DNA of 21,648 nucleotides. It comes from Clostridia bacterium (GTDB taxonomy: Bacteria > Bacillota > Clostridia > Oscillospirales > CAG-272). The stretch covers positions 1 through 21,648 of the forward strand of contig JAFWWR010000338.1 in the NCBI GenBank assembly GCA_017518025.1. Reading direction: 5' to 3'. Below are positions 8,286 through 15,838 of this stretch, in pieces. Under the pieces are notes generated by a model. The model was given only the letters and a program-made list of their open reading frames with translations, was not told where the DNA came from and made no database searches. The position numbers were made by a program, and so were the translations under genes. The first letter of the stretch is position 1; every line of letters begins with the position of its first letter.

Positions 8286-9494
8286 ATGAAAAACATCGTA
8301 ACTCCGGTCCTTTTGGGGGCCGACCTCAACTGCTACAACGTCGCCCGGGCGTTTCACGAGCAATACGGAGTCGTATCTTACGCCTTCGGCCGTTACGCCG
8401 TCTCCGCGACCAAGTATTCGAAGATTGTAAGATTCACCCCGATCCCCGATATCGACAACGAGGAGACCATGCTCCGGGTCCTCGGCGACTTCGCGGCGGA
8501 GCATAAGGGCGAAAAACTGGTCCTGTTCGGATGCACCGACGACTACGCCACCATGATCGCCCGCTGCCGGGACAGACTGCCGGACTATACGATTCCGTAT
8601 CCTGACGATGCGCTTCAGCCCAGAATGGCGTCGAAAGCGGAGTTCTACGAGCTTTGCGAACGCCACGGCATCCCGTACCCGAAGACGAAAGTCCTCGGAG
8701 GCGCCGCGCAGGAGGAAAATCTCGCTCCCGAGAAGCTCGGTTTCGACTATCCCATCATAATCAAGCCGTCGTCCAGCATCGAATACTGGAAAAATCCCTT
8801 TGACGGCATGAAGAAGGTCTACCGTGCCGACGACGCCGCCCGCGCCGCTGAGATCATCAGCGCGATCTACGGCTCCGGATACTCGAATAAAGTCATCCTG
8901 CAGGAGTTCATCGAGGGCGGCGACTCTCACATGCGCGTCCTAACCTGTTTCTCCGACAAAAACGGCAAGGTCCGCGCTATGTGCCTCGGTCACACGATGC
9001 TCGAGGAGCACACTCCGAAGGGCCTCGGCAACCACGCCGCCATCGTCACGGAGCCCGTTTCGGAGTTTCCTCTGGCTGGGAAGATCAAAAACCTTCTCGA
9101 GGAGCTTCACTATACCGGTTTTTCCAACTTTGACATCAAACTCAACGGCGACGGAGACGACTTCCGCGTGTTTGAGATCAACCTCAGGCAGGGAAGGAGC
9201 AACTACTACGTCACCTCCTCCGGTCTGAACGTAGCCCGTCTTGCCGCCGAGGTCTTCGACGACGGCGGAGACGACGTTACGTACTGCGACAAGCGCTTCT
9301 TCTGGCATCACGTTCCGAAGTCCGTCGCGTTCAGGTACACGGAGGACCCGTCCCTCGTTGAAACGGCAAAAAAACTGGATAAAGAAGGGAACAGCCGCTC
9401 CTCTCTCTGGTATGCGCCCGACCTTAGATTCAACCCCGTGAGATTTATCTGCGTCGCGGAACAGATGAGGCGGCAGAAGAAGAAATACAAATAG
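8286..9494 (+). CDS. ATP-grasp carboxylate-amine ligase resembling D-aspartate ligase (Asl family)
   Basis: A 402-residue ATP-grasp protein. Features include the N-terminal PVLLGADLNCYNVARAFHEQYG segment, which closely resembles my memory of enterococcal/lactococcal D-Asp ligase. Other parts are YPIIIKPSSS (155-164, ATP-binding Lys160), LQEFIEGGDSHMRVL (205-219), MCLGHTMLEEH (232-242), GNHAAI (248-253) and the metal/ATP site FEINLRQGRS (296-305, Glu297, Asn299). Asl enzymes attach the beta-carboxylate of D-Asp to the Lys side-chain amine of UDP-MurNAc-pentapeptide. An aspartate racemase follows 35 bases downstream, as expected if D-Asp is the substrate. The protein is somewhat shorter than the enterococcal enzyme, which I recall as about 437 residues. 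Another amino acid ligase specificity remains possible. The start is preceded by a G-rich AAGGGGG site. Confidence 0.8.
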   Translation: MKNIVTPVLLGADLNCYNVARAFHEQYGVVSYAFGRYAVSATKYSKIVRFTPIPDIDNEETMLRVLGDFAAEHKGEKLVLFGCTDDYATMIARCRDRLPDYTIPYPDDALQPRMASKAEFYELCERHGIPYPKTKVLGGAAQEENLAPEKLGFDYPIIIKPSSSIEYWKNPFDGMKKVYRADDAARAAEIISAIYGSGYSNKVILQEFIEGGDSHMRVLTCFSDKNGKVRAMCLGHTMLEEHTPKGLGNHAAIVTEPVSEFPLAGKIKNLLEELHYTGFSNFDIKLNGDGDDFRVFEINLRQGRSNYYVTSSGLNVARLAAEVFDDGGDDVTYCDKRFFWHHVPKSVAFRYTEDPSLVETAKKLDKEGNSRSSLWYAPDLRFNPVRFICVAEQMRRQKKKYK

Positions 9495-9529
9495 TTCAGT
9501 CCTCTGAACGGATAAACGGAGAGTTAGTC

Positions 9530-10225
9530 ATGAAACTGCTTGGAGTTCTCGGCGGACTCGGTCCGCTTTCAAGCGCGTATTTCTACGAACTGGTCACCCG
9601 CCACACCAAAGTGGAAAGGGATCAGGACCACATTGATATGATAATATCGAGCCGCGCGTCCACCCCGGACAGAACGGCGTTCATCCTCGGCAGAAGCGAC
9701 GAGGACCCCGTTCCGTACATGGTGGAAGACGCCGTACGGCTCGAAAAATACGGCGCGGACGCCATCGTCATCCCCTGCAACACCGCCCACCATTTTATAG
9801 GCGAAGTGCGGAGATCCGTCAGTGTTCCCGTGCCCAGCATCATCACGGAGACCTGCGAGTACGTCAGGCGCGCCGGCTTCAAAAAGGCCGCGATCCTCGC
9901 CACCGAGGGAACTGTGAAGAGTATGTCATATCAACACGAATTCGAGAGGATCGGCCTCGAATGGGCTGTCCCGGACGACGCCGGGCAGTCGACCCTCATG
10001 GACATAATCTACGGCGACGTGAAACGCGGCGTTATCCCGCCCCGTGAGAAACTCGACCGGGTCGCGGTACCCCTCAGAGAAGAAGGGTGCGACTGCGCGA
10101 TCCTCGCCTGCACCGAGCTTTCGTTGCTCAAAAGGGAACTGGGAGACGATCCGTTCTATATCGACTCTCTCCACGTTCTCGCCGAATACGCCATAAAACT
10201 GTTCGGAAGGGAATACACGCCTTGA
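9530..10225 (+). CDS. racD: Aspartate/glutamate racemase family protein, probably aspartate racemase
   Basis: A 231-residue cofactor-independent racemase, near the usual family length. It starts MKLLGVLGGLGPLSSAYFY, the glycine-rich N-terminus typical of aspartate racemases rather than MurI. The two catalytic cysteines are in IPCNTAHHF (Cys83) and LACTELSLL (Cys194). The enzyme interconverts L- and D-Asp in the cytoplasm. Its position directly after the Asl-like ligase and before murE suggests it supplies D-Asp for the peptidoglycan bridge. The start is supported by GGAGAG about ten bases upstream. Glutamate racemase activity cannot be excluded by sequence alone, although the N-terminus and context favour Asp. 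Confidence 0.88.
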   Translation: MKLLGVLGGLGPLSSAYFYELVTRHTKVERDQDHIDMIISSRASTPDRTAFILGRSDEDPVPYMVEDAVRLEKYGADAIVIPCNTAHHFIGEVRRSVSVPVPSIITETCEYVRRAGFKKAAILATEGTVKSMSYQHEFERIGLEWAVPDDAGQSTLMDIIYGDVKRGVIPPREKLDRVAVPLREEGCDCAILACTELSLLKRELGDDPFYIDSLHVLAEYAIKLFGREYTP

Positions 10226-10245
10226 CCGGGAAAGGAGACGCGGCG

Positions 10246-11754
10246 ATGTTGCTGAAACGTCTTTTGTCGGGAATCGAATATTCCGTCGCGGCGGGCGATA
10301 TTGACGGCGTCGATATTTCGCGCATCGAGTATGACTCGCGCCGCTCCGGCAGAGAGGATCTGTTCGTCTGCCTCGCGGGGGCGAGGACCGACGGCCACGT
10401 TTTCGCGCCTCTGGCGTATGAGAACGGATGCCGCGCTTTTCTCGTAGAGCGAAAACTCGACCTTCCCCGGGACGCCGTGCAGATCGTCACCGGCAATACG
10501 AGGCGTGCTCTTGCCGTTATCTCCGCCACCTTCTACGACAGACCTTCGGACGAGCTCCACGTCATAGGTATCACCGGCACGAAGGGGAAGACCACCACGG
10601 CTCTTCTCGTCCACTCCGTCCTCAACGCCGCGGGCATTTCCTGCGCGTATATCGGCTCCAACGGGGTCATCATAAACGGTGAACATATCGAGACCATGAA
10701 CACCACCCCGGAGAGTCTGGAGCTCCATCACTTTTTTTCCATGATGCGCTCTTCCGGCGTGACGCACGTGGCGCTGGAGGTCTCCTCCCAGGCGCTGGAC
10801 CACTACCGGGTCCACGGTATAGACTTTGACGTCACCGTGTTCACCAACCTGTTCCGGGACCACATAAGTCCCGTCGAGCACGCCTCCTTCGAGGAATACA
10901 AAGCTGCCAAGTCAAAGCTGTTTTCCGACTACAACAAGCGTCTTATCGTATATAACGCCGACGATTTGGCGTCTCTCACTGTCATTTCCGGAGACAAAAC
11001 GACGGAGAGGGTATCCGTTTCCGTCACAGACTCCGGCGCGGATTTCTTCGCCTCAAACGTCGAACCGTACCGCGACACGGACTCTCTCGGCGTGACCTTC
11101 GACTGCGTTCACGGCGGGAAAACAACGCCCGTACGGCTGATGACCCCCGGGAAATTCAGCGTTTACAACGGACTATGCTCCATAGCGGTGGCGTCCTACT
11201 ACGGCGTCCCCGTCGAACTGGCGTCCGATATCCTCCGCGATACGTCCGTCACAGGGCGGTTTGAGGTGGTGCGCGGCCTCCCCGGAAGGACCTTCATCAT
11301 CGACTACGCCCATAACGGCGTCAGTCTCACAAGCGCCCTTTCCGTGCTCAGAGAGTACGATCCGGAGAGGATAATCTGCGTTTTCGGCTCCGTCGGAGGC
11401 AGAACGCAGGAGAGGCGCCGGGAACTCGCCGAGGCGTCGGCGAAATACGCCGACTACACCGTGATTACGAGCGACAATCCCGATTTTGAGCCCCCGTCGC
11501 AGATCGCCGCGGAAATCGAATCTCATCTGGGTCCCGACGCGCCGCACGAGATCATCGTCGATCGCGAGACGGCCGTCAGACAGACGGTCAGAATGTCCCG
11601 CCCGGGCGACATCGTACTGTTCGCGGGCAAGGGTCACGAAAGGTATCAGCTCATCGGGGGGATAAAAGTGCCGTTTTCGGAACGGGCCGTCATCCTCGAC
11701 GAGTGTCGAGCCGTAATTGCGGAAGAAATGGAAAAGAGGGCCGGTCTCGACTGA
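10246..11754 (+). CDS. murE: MurE-type UDP-N-acetylmuramoyl-tripeptide synthetase, likely L-Lys (not meso-DAP) adding
   Basis: A 502-residue Mur ligase that adds the third stem-peptide residue to UDP-MurNAc-L-Ala-D-Glu. Visible motifs: EYDSRR near the N-terminus, P-loop GTKGKTT (111-117), NTTPES (152-157), EVSSQALDHYR (178-188), FTNLFRDHISPVEH (199-212), the carbamylatable Lys region YKAAKSK (218-224), DYAHNG (353-358), GSVGGRTQERRREL and AGKGHERYQ (460-468). The residue-selecting motif is DNPD (410-413) where meso-DAP enzymes have DNPR. With DHISPVEH and DYAHNG it resembles my memory of streptococcal/enterococcal Lys-adding MurE. I chose the ATG at 10246 because GGAG stands 8 bases upstream. 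The longer open frame from 10087 overlaps racD and its extra residues do not look like MurE. The gap to racD is 20 bases. Confidence 0.9.
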   Translation: MLLKRLLSGIEYSVAAGDIDGVDISRIEYDSRRSGREDLFVCLAGARTDGHVFAPLAYENGCRAFLVERKLDLPRDAVQIVTGNTRRALAVISATFYDRPSDELHVIGITGTKGKTTTALLVHSVLNAAGISCAYIGSNGVIINGEHIETMNTTPESLELHHFFSMMRSSGVTHVALEVSSQALDHYRVHGIDFDVTVFTNLFRDHISPVEHASFEEYKAAKSKLFSDYNKRLIVYNADDLASLTVISGDKTTERVSVSVTDSGADFFASNVEPYRDTDSLGVTFDCVHGGKTTPVRLMTPGKFSVYNGLCSIAVASYYGVPVELASDILRDTSVTGRFEVVRGLPGRTFIIDYAHNGVSLTSALSVLREYDPERIICVFGSVGGRTQERRRELAEASAKYADYTVITSDNPDFEPPSQIAAEIESHLGPDAPHEIIVDRETAVRQTVRMSRPGDIVLFAGKGHERYQLIGGIKVPFSERAVILDECRAVIAEEMEKRAGLD

Positions 11755-11771
11755 CGTGACGGCATTCTCAC

Positions 11772-11785
11772 GGAGAAGAACATTG
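11772..11785 (+). promoter_or_regulatory. Ribosome-binding site and TTG start deciding the MFS gene N-terminus
   Basis: GGAG at 11772-11775 is followed by seven bases and then TTG at 11783, in frame with the transporter. The upstream in-frame ATG at 11717 lies inside murE, has no ribosome-binding site and would add a hydrophilic Arg/Lys-rich extension before the first membrane segment. Confidence 0.72.
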
Positions 11786-12997
11786 ACTGACTACAAAAGA
11801 ACAGAGCGCGCATGTTATCTGGGGTATATCAATCAGGCGATCACGGTCAACCTGCTCGCCCTGTTTTTTCTTATTTTCAGGACCGATTACGGTATCTCGT
11901 ACACGGGACTCGGGACTATTATTTTCATAATATTCTTCGTGCAGATCGCCGTTGACGCCATACTGGTGAAGCTCGCCGCCGGGATAGGGTACAAGGCGTG
12001 CGCCATCACGGCGCACATTCTCTCCGCCGTCGGACTGATCCTGCTCGGCATCCTCCCGAAGATCATGGACCCGTATGCGGGGATCATCATATCCATGGTC
12101 ACGTACTCCGTCGGGGGCGGGATCACGGAAGTGGTCGTCAGCCCTATAGTGGACAGCCTCCCGAGCGACGCCAAGGCGTCAAAAATGAGTTTTCTCCATT
12201 CGTTTTACTCCATAGGCCAATTCGCGGTCATCCTGATATCCACTCTCATCCTGAAGCTGATCGGGAGCGCAAACTGGAACCTTATTCCCATAATGTGGTC
12301 CGTTCTTCCGATCTTAGACGTGTTTCTCTTCGCGCGGGCGCCGGTACCTCCCGTATCGCCCGAGGCGAAAAAAGCCCCTCTGCTGAAATATTTCAGTTCT
12401 CCGCTTATGTATTTCGCTCTGATACTGATGATCTGCAGCGGCGCGTCCGAGATGGCCATGTGCCAGTGGGCGTCCCTGTTCGCGGAGCAGGGTCTCGGAG
12501 TGACGAAAGTTCTCGGCGACCTCCTGGGGCCTTGCCTATTCGCCGTTTTCATGGGCGCTGGCAGGATCCTTTACGGCGTGTACGGCAAGAAGACCCGGAT
12601 CGAAGCGGCGCTTCTGTTCTGCGGAGTCATCACGGTACTGTGCTACCTCCTCACCGTGGCGTCGGGGGCTCCCTTTGTCGCCTTGCTCGGCTGCTCTCTC
12701 TGCGGCTTCGGGGTCAGCATCATGTGGCCCGGTACCCTGAGTCTCACCTCCGCCCATTTCGGATCCTTGTCCGGACCGGGACTGTTCGCGATCCTCGCGC
12801 TCGCAGGTGACGTGGGCTGCTCCCTCGGACCGTGGGTAACCGGAAAAGTCTCCGATCTGTATCTGTCGGTGAAGAGCGGCGCCGCGCCGCTTCATGCCCT
12901 CAGGACCGGGTTGCTCACAGCGGCGGTATTCCCGCTGACGCTGACCGTCATCATCGCGGTCTACTATATGAGAAACCGTAGAAATCCGTCAAAATAA
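11783..12997 (+). CDS. Major facilitator superfamily (MFS) transporter, substrate unknown
   Basis: A 404-residue protein (from the TTG start) with a pattern of about twelve hydrophobic segments, the first around INQAITVNLLALFFLIF. Visible features include a glycine-rich SVGGGITEVVVSPIVDSLP segment, FLHSFYSIGQ and FAILALAGDVGCSLGPWVTGKVSDL near the C-terminus. These resemble the FHS/fucose-permease-like branch of MFS, but I do not recognise a substrate-specific motif. It follows murE by 28 bases in what looks like one operon with the D-Asp cassette, so a link to cell-wall metabolism or amino acid handling is possible but unproven. After its stop (12998-13043) I see no convincing terminator. 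Confidence 0.85.
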   Translation: MTDYKRTERACYLGYINQAITVNLLALFFLIFRTDYGISYTGLGTIIFIIFFVQIAVDAILVKLAAGIGYKACAITAHILSAVGLILLGILPKIMDPYAGIIISMVTYSVGGGITEVVVSPIVDSLPSDAKASKMSFLHSFYSIGQFAVILISTLILKLIGSANWNLIPIMWSVLPILDVFLFARAPVPPVSPEAKKAPLLKYFSSPLMYFALILMICSGASEMAMCQWASLFAEQGLGVTKVLGDLLGPCLFAVFMGAGRILYGVYGKKTRIEAALLFCGVITVLCYLLTVASGAPFVALLGCSLCGFGVSIMWPGTLSLTSAHFGSLSGPGLFAILALAGDVGCSLGPWVTGKVSDLYLSVKSGAAPLHALRTGLLTAAVFPLTLTVIIAVYYMRNRRNPSK

Positions 12998-13043
12998 CAA
13001 AAAAGCCCCGCTGAATTTTGTTGAGATTTTTTGGCACAAAACC

Positions 13044-13057
13044 CGAACATCTGTTTA
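13044..13057 (+). promoter_or_regulatory. lexA operator: SOS box (LexA operator)
   Basis: CGAACATCTGTTTA matches the Bacillus/Clostridium LexA box CGAACRNRYGTTYC at 12 of 14 positions, keeping the GAAC-N4-GTT core. It overlaps the -35 element of the lexA promoter, so LexA binding should block its own transcription. Confidence 0.8.
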
Positions 13058-13082
13058 CTTTTTGCAGAAAATGTGGTAAAAT
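13054..13082 (+). promoter_or_regulatory. lexA promoter
   Basis: -35 TTTACT (13054-13059), 17-base spacer, -10 TAAAAT (13077-13082), with TG at 13074-13075 giving an extended -10. The leader to the lexA ATG is about 50 bases long. Confidence 0.78.
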
Positions 13083-13137
13083 AGTGTCGGCGGAGGGTGT
13101 GACCGCCCGAACTAAGCTCAGCAGAACGGAGGTCGTT

Positions 13138-13749
13138 ATGACGAATCTTACGGAAAAAGAACAAAGGATGTTCGATTACATAAAGAGCAATATAGAGAAC
13201 AACGGCTATTCTCCCTCGATCAGGGACATCAGGACCGCTCTCGGTATCGGGAGCACGTCCACGGTCCACACGTATCTTGCCCGGCTCGAGAAGAAGGGTT
13301 ATATCCAGAAGGAGAACGGCAAGAGCAGGACTCTCCGTATCGACGGCGCTGACGACGCCGCCCCGTCGGCAGTCCGTGTGCCGATCCTCGGCACCATCAC
13401 CGCCGGTATGCCGATACTGGCCGTCGAGAATCATGAGGGCTACGTTTCCTACTCCGGCAGCCGCCCAGTGGGGAACAAGGACGACCTTTTCGCTCTCCGC
13501 GTCCGCGGAGAAAGTATGATCGACGCGGGGATCCTCAACGGAGACATCGTTATCGTCGAAAAAACTCCCGTGGCGGAGAACGGCGAGATCATCGCGGCGC
13601 TGATCGACGACGAGGCGACCGTCAAGACGTTCTACAAGGAGAACGGCCACTATCGCCTTCAACCGGAGAACAAGAATATGGAGCCCATCATAGTCGACGA
13701 GCTCTTCATCCTCGGAAAAGTGATCTCCAGCGTAAGATACTACAAATAG
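13138..13749 (+). CDS. lexA: LexA, SOS-response repressor and self-cleaving peptidase
   Basis: A 203-residue protein, the usual LexA length. The N-terminal winged helix-turn-helix includes YSPSIRDIRTALGIGSTSTVHTYL (24-47). The Ala-Gly self-cleavage site is in TITAGMPILA (Ala89-Gly90). The S24-type catalytic dyad is Ser126 in RGESMIDAGI and Lys163 in ATVKTFY. On DNA damage RecA filaments trigger self-cleavage and derepress SOS genes. The ATG at 13138 is preceded by GGAGG five bases upstream; the longer open frame from 13018 begins before the promoter and SOS box, so it cannot be the real start. It is a single-gene unit with its own promoter, operator and terminator. Confidence 0.97.
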   Translation: MTNLTEKEQRMFDYIKSNIENNGYSPSIRDIRTALGIGSTSTVHTYLARLEKKGYIQKENGKSRTLRIDGADDAAPSAVRVPILGTITAGMPILAVENHEGYVSYSGSRPVGNKDDLFALRVRGESMIDAGILNGDIVIVEKTPVAENGEIIAALIDDEATVKTFYKENGHYRLQPENKNMEPIIVDELFILGKVISSVRYYK

Positions 13750-13751
13750 AT

Positions 13752-13796
13752 CGGGAGAGATCCCGCGTCCCGGACTGAAAAGTCCGGGATTTTTTT
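13752..13796 (+). terminator. Rho-independent terminator after lexA, with a small upstream hairpin
   Basis: The main stem CCCGGACT (13769-13776) and AGTCCGGG (13781-13788) is a perfect 8 bp with a GAAA tetraloop and a seven-T run at 13790-13796. A short hairpin, CGGGA-GAGA-TCCCG (13752-13765), sits directly before it. Both loops are GNRA type. Confidence 0.94.
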
Positions 13797-13835
13797 GTTT
13801 TATGGCATTTTCGGTATATTCTTCGCGCGTGATGA

Positions 13836-13849
13836 CGATATTAATATCG
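13836..13849 (+). promoter_or_regulatory. Perfect 14-bp palindrome upstream of glgB, candidate operator
   Basis: CGATATTAATATCG is fully self-complementary. It lies 27 bases before the glgB ATG and 15 bases after a possible -10 box (TATATT, 13815-13820) whose -35 is not convincing. An even palindrome of this size between promoter and ribosome-binding site is a typical place for a dimeric repressor; the regulator is unknown. Confidence 0.4.
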
Positions 13850-13876
13850 AAAAAAAGGCGGACGGAGGTGAGACGG

Positions 13877-15838
13877 ATGAGCGACGGATCGACGGAATAC
13901 CAGTCATGGCTGTTCCATCAGGGCACGAATTACACTTCCTACGAATTTCTCGGCGCTCATACGTCGTCGGACGGCGGCGTATGCGCCTGCACCTTCCGGG
14001 CCTGGGCGCCAAACGCCTCGTCCGTATCGCTGATATCCGACAGGACCGGGTGGGAAACGGGCGCGCCTTTCTCAAAGATCCCGGGCACGGGCATCTGGGA
14101 GCTGACGGTCAGGGATGCATCTCCTTTCGAGGGCACGCTTTATAAGTACTTGATAGAATCGAAAGACGGAAAACGGCATCAAAAAAGCGACCCCTATGCT
14201 TTCCGGAGTGAATACGGCGGCGGAAAGGCGTCGATAGTCGCCGGACTCCCGCGGGACGGGTGGAGCGACGCGGGCTGGATGAATTACAGAAAAGGGATCT
14301 TTGAAAGATCGCCGAAAACCGGCGGCTTTTATCCCGCGCCGATGAATATATACGAGATGCACCTCGGCTCGTGGATGACGAAGGACGGCGGCGGGACTGC
14401 GGACGGCAAACACTACCTCGGCTACCGGGAGATCGCCAGTCGTCTCGCGCCGTATCTTCTCAGGATGGGGTATACTCACGTGGAGCTGCTCCCGGTGATG
14501 GAACACCCCTACGACGGCTCCTGGGGTTATCAGATAACCGGCTATTACGCTCCCACCTCACGCTTCGGGACGCCGTCCGATTTTGCGTATTTCGTCAATT
14601 ATCTTCACAGATGCGGGATCGGCGTTATCCTCGACTGGGTCCCGGCGCACTTCCCGAAGGACGAAAACGGACTTATCGAGTTCGACGGTTCGCCTCTTTA
14701 CGAATATCAGGGGGTGGACCGGATGGAGCACAAGGGCTGGGGCACCCGATTTTTCGACGTGGGACGTCCGGAGGTGCAGTCGTTCCTCGTGTCCAACGCG
14801 CTGTTCTGGTTCCGCGAATACCATATCGACGGTCTGCGCATCGACGCTGTGGCGTCCATGCTGTACCTGGATTACGACAGAGCGCCCGGTGAGTGGTCGC
14901 CCAATCCGGACGGCGGCAATGAAAACCGGGAGGCGGTGGCGTTTTTCAGAAAACTCAATACGGCGGTGTTCGCAGAATTCGGCGACGTGCTGATGATCGC
15001 CGAGGAGTCCACCGCCTGGCCGAAAGTCACGCACCCGGTGACGGAGGGCGGTCTCGGCTTCAATTACAAATGGAATATGGGCTTTTCAAACGATCTGTTC
15101 GACTACGTAAGGTGTGATCCGGTCTGCCGCTCGACGATCCACGATAAACTGACTTTCCCTATGTTTTACGCCTTTTCGGAAAACTTCATCCTTCCGGTGT
15201 CACACGACGAGGTCGTCCACGGCAAGGGATCCCTTATCGACAAGATGTTCGGCGCCTACGACGACAAATTCTCTACAATGCGGGCGTTCTACACCTACCT
15301 GATGACCATGCCGGGGAAGAAACTGACCTTTATGGGGTGCGAGTACGCCCAGTTCCGCGAGTGGGACTATGAAAACCAGCTCGAGTGGTTCATGACCGAT
15401 TTTCCCCGCCACCGGGAAATGAGTAGATTCGTCGCTGACCAGAACCGGGTTTATCTGTCGGAGCCGTGTCTGTGGGAGAACGATTCGTCCTGGAGCGGTT
15501 TTTCCTGGATAGAGGCCGACGACAGAGACGAAAACCTTGTTATATACCGCCGTATCGCCTCAGGGGGCGATGCCGTCACCGTGATCGTCAATTTCTCGCC
15601 CTGTTTTATCCGCGGAAGGCGGATACCGACGGAGGGCGAGGGAGTCTACGCGCCTCTTTTGAACAGCGCCTATACCCGGTACGGCGGAAGTGTGACGGAG
15701 GAAGAAAAATACGTAACGGACGGGATGAACAATATCACGGTGGACGTCCCGCCCCTCAGCGGGATCATCCTGAAGCGGGAAAATGAGAGCGGGATCAGAG
15801 TGTTCCCGTCACAGAGGAACGGAGAGGAGGAAAAATGA
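13877..15838 (+). CDS. glgB: 1,4-alpha-glucan (glycogen) branching enzyme GlgB
   Basis: A 653-residue GH13 branching enzyme that cuts alpha-1,4-glucan chains and rejoins them through alpha-1,6 links. An N-terminal CBM48 domain carries [14 protein letters not shown]. The catalytic barrel shows [41 protein letters not shown] (region I), [12 protein letters not shown] with nucleophile Asp323 (region II), MIAEES with acid/base Glu376 (region III) and [14 protein letters not shown] with Asp444 (region IV). These are branching-enzyme rather than amylase forms. I chose the ATG at 13877 because GGAGGTG stands just upstream; earlier in-frame ATGs lack such a site. Its stop overlaps the glgC start, showing translational coupling. 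It is the first gene of a glycogen operon. Confidence 0.96.
   Translation: MSDGSTEYQSWLFHQGTNYTSYEFLGAHTSSDGGVCACTFRAWAPNASSVSLISDRTGWETGAPFSKIPGTGIWELTVRDASPFEGTLYKYLIESKDGKRHQKSDPYAFRSEYGGGKASIVAGLPRDGWSDAGWMNYRKGIFERSPKTGGFYPAPMNIYEMHLGSWMTKDGGGTADGKHYLGYREIASRLAPYLLRMGYTHVELLPVMEHPYDGSWGYQITGYYAPTSRFGTPSDFAYFVNYLHRCGIGVILDWVPAHFPKDENGLIEFDGSPLYEYQGVDRMEHKGWGTRFFDVGRPEVQSFLVSNALFWFREYHIDGLRIDAVASMLYLDYDRAPGEWSPNPDGGNENREAVAFFRKLNTAVFAEFGDVLMIAEESTAWPKVTHPVTEGGLGFNYKWNMGFSNDLFDYVRCDPVCRSTIHDKLTFPMFYAFSENFILPVSHDEVVHGKGSLIDKMFGAYDDKFSTMRAFYTYLMTMPGKKLTFMGCEYAQFREWDYENQLEWFMTDFPRHREMSRFVADQNRVYLSEPCLWENDSSWSGFSWIEADDRDENLVIYRRIASGGDAVTVIVNFSPCFIRGRRIPTEGEGVYAPLLNSAYTRYGGSVTEEEKYVTDGMNNITVDVPPLSGIILKRENESGIRVFPSQRNGEEEK

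Noticed and set aside
12998..13043. Possible terminator between the MFS gene and lexA
   Set aside because: AAAAAAGCCCCGC looks like the tail of a minus-strand terminator, but no matching GCGGGGC arm exists downstream. No stable stem with a T run was found on either strand.
13018..13137. N-terminal extension of LexA by 40 residues
   Set aside because: It would start before the lexA promoter and operator; the ATG at 13138 has GGAGG and gives normal LexA length.
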